The position numbers and the translations under genes were made by a program. Below the pieces are notes generated by a model. It was not told the origin of the DNA and made no database searches. It worked only from the letters and a program-made list of their open reading frames with translations. From Lachnospiraceae bacterium (lineage in GTDB: Bacteria > Bacillota > Clostridia > Lachnospirales > Lachnospiraceae), in contig JAAUZV010000007.1 of assembly GCA_014804425.1 (NCBI GenBank), positions 1 through 35,826 of the forward strand: a stretch of DNA of 35,826 bases. Direction: 5' to 3'. Positions 31,211-35,826 of the stretch are shown in pieces (the first letter of the stretch is position 1; each line of letters opens with the position of its first letter).

Positions 31211-31238
31211 ATTTCGGTTTATTCTGACTATTTCTTTA
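31211..31238 (-). promoter_or_regulatory. Sigma-28 (SigD/FliA) type promoter of the flagellin operon
   Basis: Minus strand TAAA (31235-31238), 16-nt spacer, ACCGAAAT (31211-31218). The SigD consensus is TAAA-N15/16-GCCGATAT, so six of eight -10 positions agree. No sigma-A promoter is visible between glgB and the DUF6240 gene. Confidence 0.65.
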
Positions 31239-31266
31239 CCCTGTCGCCGGTATTTTGTGAATTTGC

Positions 31267-33243
31267 TTAAAAAACAAAGATTGCCGCACCATACGGGGGA
31301 AGTGAAAACGCGATCGAGTAATCCCTGCTGTCCCAGGGCGTCGCCTCCGCCTTGATCTCCGCAGGTATCACCCCGCCGTTTCCGCCGAAACGCGTATCAT
31401 CACTGTTTAAGAGCAGTTTATATTTTTTCTTTTGCGGCACGCCGACGCGGAAATCCTCACGCTGCATGGGCGTCATGTTCTGCACGAACAGCAAGCAGTT
31501 CTTTCCCGTGCTGCTTTTTCTGAAAAAGCTGTAAATGCTCCTGTCGCCGTCATTGGCATTGATCCACTCAAATCCGGCCCAGTCGTGATCGATCTCATAT
31601 AAGCAGGGATACTTGCGATACAGCTTCAAAAGCTCCTTCATATACTCCTGCATGCCCTTATTTAACGGATTCTCAAGCAGATACCAATCAAGCTCTCTCG
31701 CCTCGCTCCACTCGCGCTCCTGCGCAAAGTCCTGTCCCATAAAGAGCAGCTTCTTTCCCGCGTGCCCGAACATATAGGAATAGCCGACACGGAGGTTTGC
31801 ATACTTGTCAACCTGATAGCCCGGCATCTTGTTTACCATGGAGCATTTCAGATGGACAACCTCATCATGCGAAAGGGGCAGGATATATTTCTCCGAGCTG
31901 TTATAGCTCATTGCAAACGTCATTTTATGATGATTGTTTTTGCGGAAAAGAGGATCGAGCTTCATATAATCGCAAAAATCATGCATCCAGCCCATATTCC
32001 ACTTAAACGTGAAGCCAAGCCCGTCGTCCTCCGGCGCCGCCGTCACCTTCGGCCATGCCGTAGACTCCTCGGCGATCGTGATCGCGCCGCTGTTTAAGCC
32101 CTTGACAACGGAATTGAGATGCTTGAAAAATTCGATCGCATCCAGATTCTCATGTCCGCCGTATTTATTCGGCACCCAGTTGCCGCTGCTCTTGCCGTAA
32201 TCCAAATACAACATGGAAGCAACCGCATCCACACGCAGACCGTCCACATGAAATTCTTTGATCCAAAACAACGCATTCGCGATCAGGAAATTGCGCACCT
32301 CATTTTGGGCATAATTAAAGATTTTGGTTCCCCAGTCAGGATGCTCCCCCATCCGCGGATCGGGATATTCGTAGAGCGCCTGTCCGTCAAAATCCGCCAG
32401 TCCGTGCGCGTCTCTCGGGAAATGCGCGGGAACCCAGTCCAGGATCACGCCGATCTTATTGCGGTGCAGGGTATTGATCAGATATTGGAAATCCTCCGGC
32501 GTGCCGTAGCGGGCGGTCGGCGCAAAATATCCCGTCACCTGATAGCCCCATGAACCGTCGAACGGATGCTCCGCAATTCCCATCAGCTCCACATGCGTAT
32601 ATTTCATTTCTTTGAGATAATCCACAATGCGGTCGGTAAATTCACGGTAATTGTAAAAACCGTCAGGCGTCCCGTCCGGATGCTTCATAAAGGAACCGAT
32701 ATGGCACTCATAAACCGCCATCGGCTCTTTGTAATGATCTTTCTGCGCGCGCTCCTCCATCCATGCGCCGTCCGTCCATTTGAACTTGGTAAGATCGGCG
32801 ATCACCGACGCCGTACCCGGTCTTAACTCCGCATGGTTTGCATAGGGATCCGCTTTGTAAAGCTTTCTTCCGTCATGCGTATAAATGAGGAACTTATACA
32901 TATCCCCCACCTTTGCCTCCGGAACGAATAACGCATAAATCCCAATATCGCCAAGCTTCTCCATGCAGTACGCGTCTTCATTCCATCCGTTAAAGCTTCC
33001 GAAGACATGCACACTCGCCGCATGGGGTGCCCACACGCCGAAAAATACGCCCGTCTTTCCGTCCTTTACGCATGGATGCGCACCAAGCTTCTTGTAAATA
33101 TCATAGTGTGTCCCCTGCCCGAATACAAACATATCCGCATCGGAAATAAATACGCTGTCCGCATCCGCCTGCTGCAGCATGTCCCGCACGCTTTTTTCGG
33201 ATGCACCCGCGTTCTTTGCGGCAGCCGATTTTTTTTCTGCCAT
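31267..33243 (-). CDS. glgB: 1,4-alpha-glucan branching enzyme
   Basis: A 658-residue GH13 enzyme that makes alpha-1,6 branches in glycogen. An extra N-terminal stretch of about 40 residues precedes a CBM48 module (about 60-150: GVFFGVWAPHAASVHVFGSFNGW). The (beta/alpha)8 barrel holds the catalytic residues Asp339 (VDGLRVDAV), Glu392 (TIAEES) and Asp460 (LSHDEV). The C-terminal all-beta domain closes the protein. AGGGGGG is 7 nt before the ATG and overlaps the stop of the upstream gene; the intergenic gap is 12 nt, so the two are co-transcribed. No other glycogen genes are in the window. Confidence 0.97.
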   Translation of the reverse strand: MAEKKSAAAKNAGASEKSVRDMLQQADADSVFISDADMFVFGQGTHYDIYKKLGAHPCVKDGKTGVFFGVWAPHAASVHVFGSFNGWNEDAYCMEKLGDIGIYALFVPEAKVGDMYKFLIYTHDGRKLYKADPYANHAELRPGTASVIADLTKFKWTDGAWMEERAQKDHYKEPMAVYECHIGSFMKHPDGTPDGFYNYREFTDRIVDYLKEMKYTHVELMGIAEHPFDGSWGYQVTGYFAPTARYGTPEDFQYLINTLHRNKIGVILDWVPAHFPRDAHGLADFDGQALYEYPDPRMGEHPDWGTKIFNYAQNEVRNFLIANALFWIKEFHVDGLRVDAVASMLYLDYGKSSGNWVPNKYGGHENLDAIEFFKHLNSVVKGLNSGAITIAEESTAWPKVTAAPEDDGLGFTFKWNMGWMHDFCDYMKLDPLFRKNNHHKMTFAMSYNSSEKYILPLSHDEVVHLKCSMVNKMPGYQVDKYANLRVGYSYMFGHAGKKLLFMGQDFAQEREWSEARELDWYLLENPLNKGMQEYMKELLKLYRKYPCLYEIDHDWAGFEWINANDGDRSIYSFFRKSSTGKNCLLFVQNMTPMQREDFRVGVPQKKKYKLLLNSDDTRFGGNGGVIPAEIKAEATPWDSRDYSIAFSLPPYGAAIFVF

Positions 33244-33255
33244 TCAAAATCCCCC

Positions 33256-35826
33256 CTAACAAATAAAATCTTTCTCTCGCAATATGATCATATCCTCATC
33301 ATCATATCTTTTTCCGGATAAAATATCAACAAAATGTTTCGGATTTTTACGGTTTGCACTCCAAATTGCTTCATCAATGATGTCGCGCACCTCCGCCAGC
33401 GTTACGCTGTGGTCTCCCGTCTGCAGATCCGAAATCCTTGTATACAGCGCAAGAATGCCGAGATCGTCAATACTGTATTCTAAGTCGTACGCGTAATCCC
33501 TCGCATAGGCGACAAGCGTGTCATTATCCATAGCGTTGATGTCAATACGCGCGTTAAAATTCTCCTCGATCACCGGATTTTTATTCAGGCATTTGCGCAT
33601 CTCGATCTTCGTGTCTTCCAAGATGACGATGATCCCTTCGCTCTCCTGCTCTAAGTACTGCGTCAGCTTCTTTAAGGACTCCGCGCTCATGCCGTTTGCT
33701 TTTTCCACGATCAGCGCGCCGCCCCGCAGCTTGGAAAGTGTTTCGGGAATATTCTTTTTATCAAGCGCCGCCCCCGAAATACGGGCGACTCTGCCCGAAA
33801 AATTCCGGTCGGAGATCTGTACGCTTTTGATCAGATTTTTGGCAAGCGTCATCGTGCCCGAACCGTTTTCCCCCGTAATGATGACATTGCCTGTATAAGC
33901 GGCAAGACTGATCTTGTCGATCGCCGCCGCGATCTGATTTTTCATCTGATCTGTCTGGATCAACGCGCCGAACAGCTCTTTCTCATCCTCAGTCAATGCC
34001 CTTGACGGCGTGAAATGATCGCTTTCTCCCTTGATCTCACGCTCCGCATTCTCGATCAGTTTATCGGCAACGCTCCGCATTTCCACGGTGTCAAAGCCGG
34101 CATTCTTCGCCTGCTCCCTTTGCGCCGCCCTGTTCTTCTTTGCGTTGCGCTCCTCAAGCTCCGCCTCAATGATCGCGCTCTGAAGCTCTTTTGTCTCCGC
34201 TCCCGGCTCGTTATCCGCCGAAACGCCGTTATCCTGCTTTGCACCGTTTTGCGCACTGCCTGCCCCAGCATACGCGGTATCTTCCTGCTCATCCGCACCG
34301 GTCTGCGCGGTATCGGTATCCGCCTGCGCGATACGCTCATCCTGCTGTCCGCCTTCGGCGTCATCCCGCGCACCGTCCGCTGCCATATTTCCCGCAGCAC
34401 CGACTCCCTGTGCCTCTAACGCTTCGATCACGGTTCCCATCATCGCGGTATCGACAACATAATCCAGCTCGGCCGCATCTTCTTCTTTTTTCTGTTCCGG
34501 CTCCTCCTTAGGTGCAGGGTCATCTTCCTCCCATGCATCCTCCGTTTCTTCCCCCGCCGGCAGGTTCTCTAATGCTTCAAATTCCGATGTATCCGACACA
34601 TCCACGATCTCGGCAAGCTCCTCCACTTCGGGAAGGTCTTCTCCCTCCAGTCCGTCGTCCACCAACACCGACTCCGCAAAAATCTCTACATCCGTTTTCG
34701 GCTTCGGCGGCGGCGCGATCGGTTCGAACGGCAGATTGGACAGGGTGCTGTTCTCATCCTCCAAGCCCTCTAAAAGTCCCGACTTTGCGCTTTTGTCAAA
34801 CGCGGTGAACATTTCGCCTGTCTGCTGCATGACGCGCTGTTTTAAGTCGTCCATGCTCTTTTGATCGCTCGCGCGCTTCATGCGCTCCCATTCCTTCAGC
34901 ACTTCCTCTATACTGAGCTGTCCCGTGATCTGCTTTTCCACACGCGACTGCTCGGGTACGACCAAACTGATCTGCCCGTCGTTTTCCATCGATAAAATAT
35001 GGTCATAGCCTTCCGCCGTCATCGCTGCGCGTTCCGCCATATCCCGCACCAGACTCTCCGCATCCATATTCGGATCAAAGGCAAGCGGCTGCTCCCCGCC
35101 GAATGTGATCTCTTTCATCTCCTCCGAAGAATCCGTTCCGCTCTTTTGGCTCGCTGCCTGCATCGCCAGGCGTTCCTGCTCTAACGCGAGCCGCTCGCGC
35201 TCAATGGCAAGCTTTTCTTTTTCCAGCGCAAGGCGCTGTGCCTCCGCCGCTCTGCGCCGCATCTCCACTTCCGCCAGCCGACGTTGTTCTTCTTCGAACT
35301 TATACTGCTCCTCCGCCTGTCTGCGCTGCTCTTCTTCCAGTCTGCTCTGTTCCTCGGCCTGCCTGCGCTGCGCTTCCGCCCTTCTGTACTCCGCTTCCGC
35401 CTGCTTGCGCTGTGCCTCCGCGTCCAGCGCATCCTTCGCCATGATCTCCTTCATGCTGTTCGCAAGCGCTTCCTGAATATTGAGCGTATTGTATTTATTC
35501 CCCATATCCAGCGTCTTTACATGAATATCCAGCTCTCCGCCCGGTGCGGCCGCATCCTGCTGCACCGCCGCGTTCCCACGGGCTGCCGCGGGCCGCTGAC
35601 TGCTCTTGCGCGCGGCGGAAGCCTTCTTTCCGTTGCGGTTATCGTACATCTCCTGCTGAACGGGCGTGAGCGGCTGATGCAGCATTTTCAGCTCCATCGC
35701 CTTTACAACATATTTGCCCTCGCCGAACGTGATGATGATCTCATCGCACTCCGCCACACACTGGCGCTCCAGACCTGCACGATGATACAAAAACGCCAGC
35801 TCATACCCCCACTTCTCCCGGTAGTC
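33256..35826 (-). CDS. Large coiled-coil/pseudo-AAA protein, N-terminus outside the window
   Basis: Partial: the frame is open to the window edge and 856 residues are visible. The first about 50 residues (YELAFLYHRAGLERQCVAECDEII) look like the end of a TPR array. A long coiled coil (about 130-225) is made of Gln/Arg/Glu-rich heptads such as QRRQAEEQ. An acidic, Pro/Glu-rich and probably disordered region spans about 230-540. The last 240 residues resemble an AAA-type domain: NVIITGENGSGTMTLAKNLI in the Walker A position (about 647-666) lacks the key Lys, and GGALIVEKA and GIIVILEDT are in Walker B and sensor positions. Function unknown; scaffold or assembly factor is an inference. glgB follows after 12 nt. 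Confidence 0.75.
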   Translation of the reverse strand, partial: DYREKWGYELAFLYHRAGLERQCVAECDEIIITFGEGKYVVKAMELKMLHQPLTPVQQEMYDNRNGKKASAARKSSQRPAAARGNAAVQQDAAAPGGELDIHVKTLDMGNKYNTLNIQEALANSMKEIMAKDALDAEAQRKQAEAEYRRAEAQRRQAEEQSRLEEEQRRQAEEQYKFEEEQRRLAEVEMRRRAAEAQRLALEKEKLAIERERLALEQERLAMQAASQKSGTDSSEEMKEITFGGEQPLAFDPNMDAESLVRDMAERAAMTAEGYDHILSMENDGQISLVVPEQSRVEKQITGQLSIEEVLKEWERMKRASDQKSMDDLKQRVMQQTGEMFTAFDKSAKSGLLEGLEDENSTLSNLPFEPIAPPPKPKTDVEIFAESVLVDDGLEGEDLPEVEELAEIVDVSDTSEFEALENLPAGEETEDAWEEDDPAPKEEPEQKKEEDAAELDYVVDTAMMGTVIEALEAQGVGAAGNMAADGARDDAEGGQQDERIAQADTDTAQTGADEQEDTAYAGAGSAQNGAKQDNGVSADNEPGAETKELQSAIIEAELEERNAKKNRAAQREQAKNAGFDTVEMRSVADKLIENAEREIKGESDHFTPSRALTEDEKELFGALIQTDQMKNQIAAAIDKISLAAYTGNVIITGENGSGTMTLAKNLIKSVQISDRNFSGRVARISGAALDKKNIPETLSKLRGGALIVEKANGMSAESLKKLTQYLEQESEGIIVILEDTKIEMRKCLNKNPVIEENFNARIDINAMDNDTLVAYARDYAYDLEYSIDDLGILALYTRISDLQTGDHSVTLAEVRDIIDEAIWSANRKNPKHFVDILSGKRYDDEDMIILREKDFIC

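Overview
The window looks like the chromosome of a motile, anaerobic, low-to-middle GC Firmicute, most likely a Lachnospiraceae member. The evidence is a reverse-type rubrerythrin next to a PerR-type regulator, LuxS and Pfs, a monoderm-style Tad pilus operon with no secretin, a DUF6240-flagellin-FliS cluster with a sigma-28-like promoter, and Gram-positive style promoters and ribosome binding sites. I found no insertion sequence, prophage, CRISPR array, tRNA or rRNA. Family names come from memory of protein families, not from a search.

Left part (1-5.7 kb): a BrnT/BrnA-type toxin-antitoxin pair on the minus strand, a decayed 3' fragment of a second rubrerythrin gene, an unknown four-helix membrane protein, a NERD-HRDC nuclease-like protein, a perR-rubrerythrin operon with a visible PerR box, then luxS and mtnN, the two enzymes that detoxify S-adenosylhomocysteine and make AI-2.

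Middle (5.7-16 kb): mostly housekeeping and orphan genes. These are a DRE-TIM aldolase-like protein, a DUF4349 lipoprotein, a pgi-hydroxyacid dehydrogenase pair, a membrane protein with a charged tail, a TSCPD-murG pair, a HIT protein, a flavodoxin-SCP2 fusion and a rhomboid protease.

Tad region (16-25.5 kb, minus strand): read from 25.5 kb downward, one tightly packed operon encodes a TadZ-like protein with a broken P-loop, TadA ATPase, TadB, TadC with an inserted Ig-like domain, a Flp pilin with a very long acidic leader, a DUF5702 protein, a TadE-like protein with two Cys/His repeats, a prepilin peptidase, a second TadE-like protein and a DUF6382 protein. Its promoter is followed by a leader of about 110 nt with four hairpins in a row. 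The rhomboid gene sits just downstream with its own possible promoter.

Right part (25.5-35.8 kb): bofA and a yaaL-like gene lie back to back. Then come fliS, flagellin and a very large DUF6240 protein as one minus-strand operon, behind a sigma-28-like promoter whose start point lies inside a perfect 12-bp hairpin. Upstream are glgB and a large coiled-coil/pseudo-AAA protein cut by the window edge. The regions most worth a second look are the DUF6240-flagellin operon, the structured tad leader and the unusual pilins.
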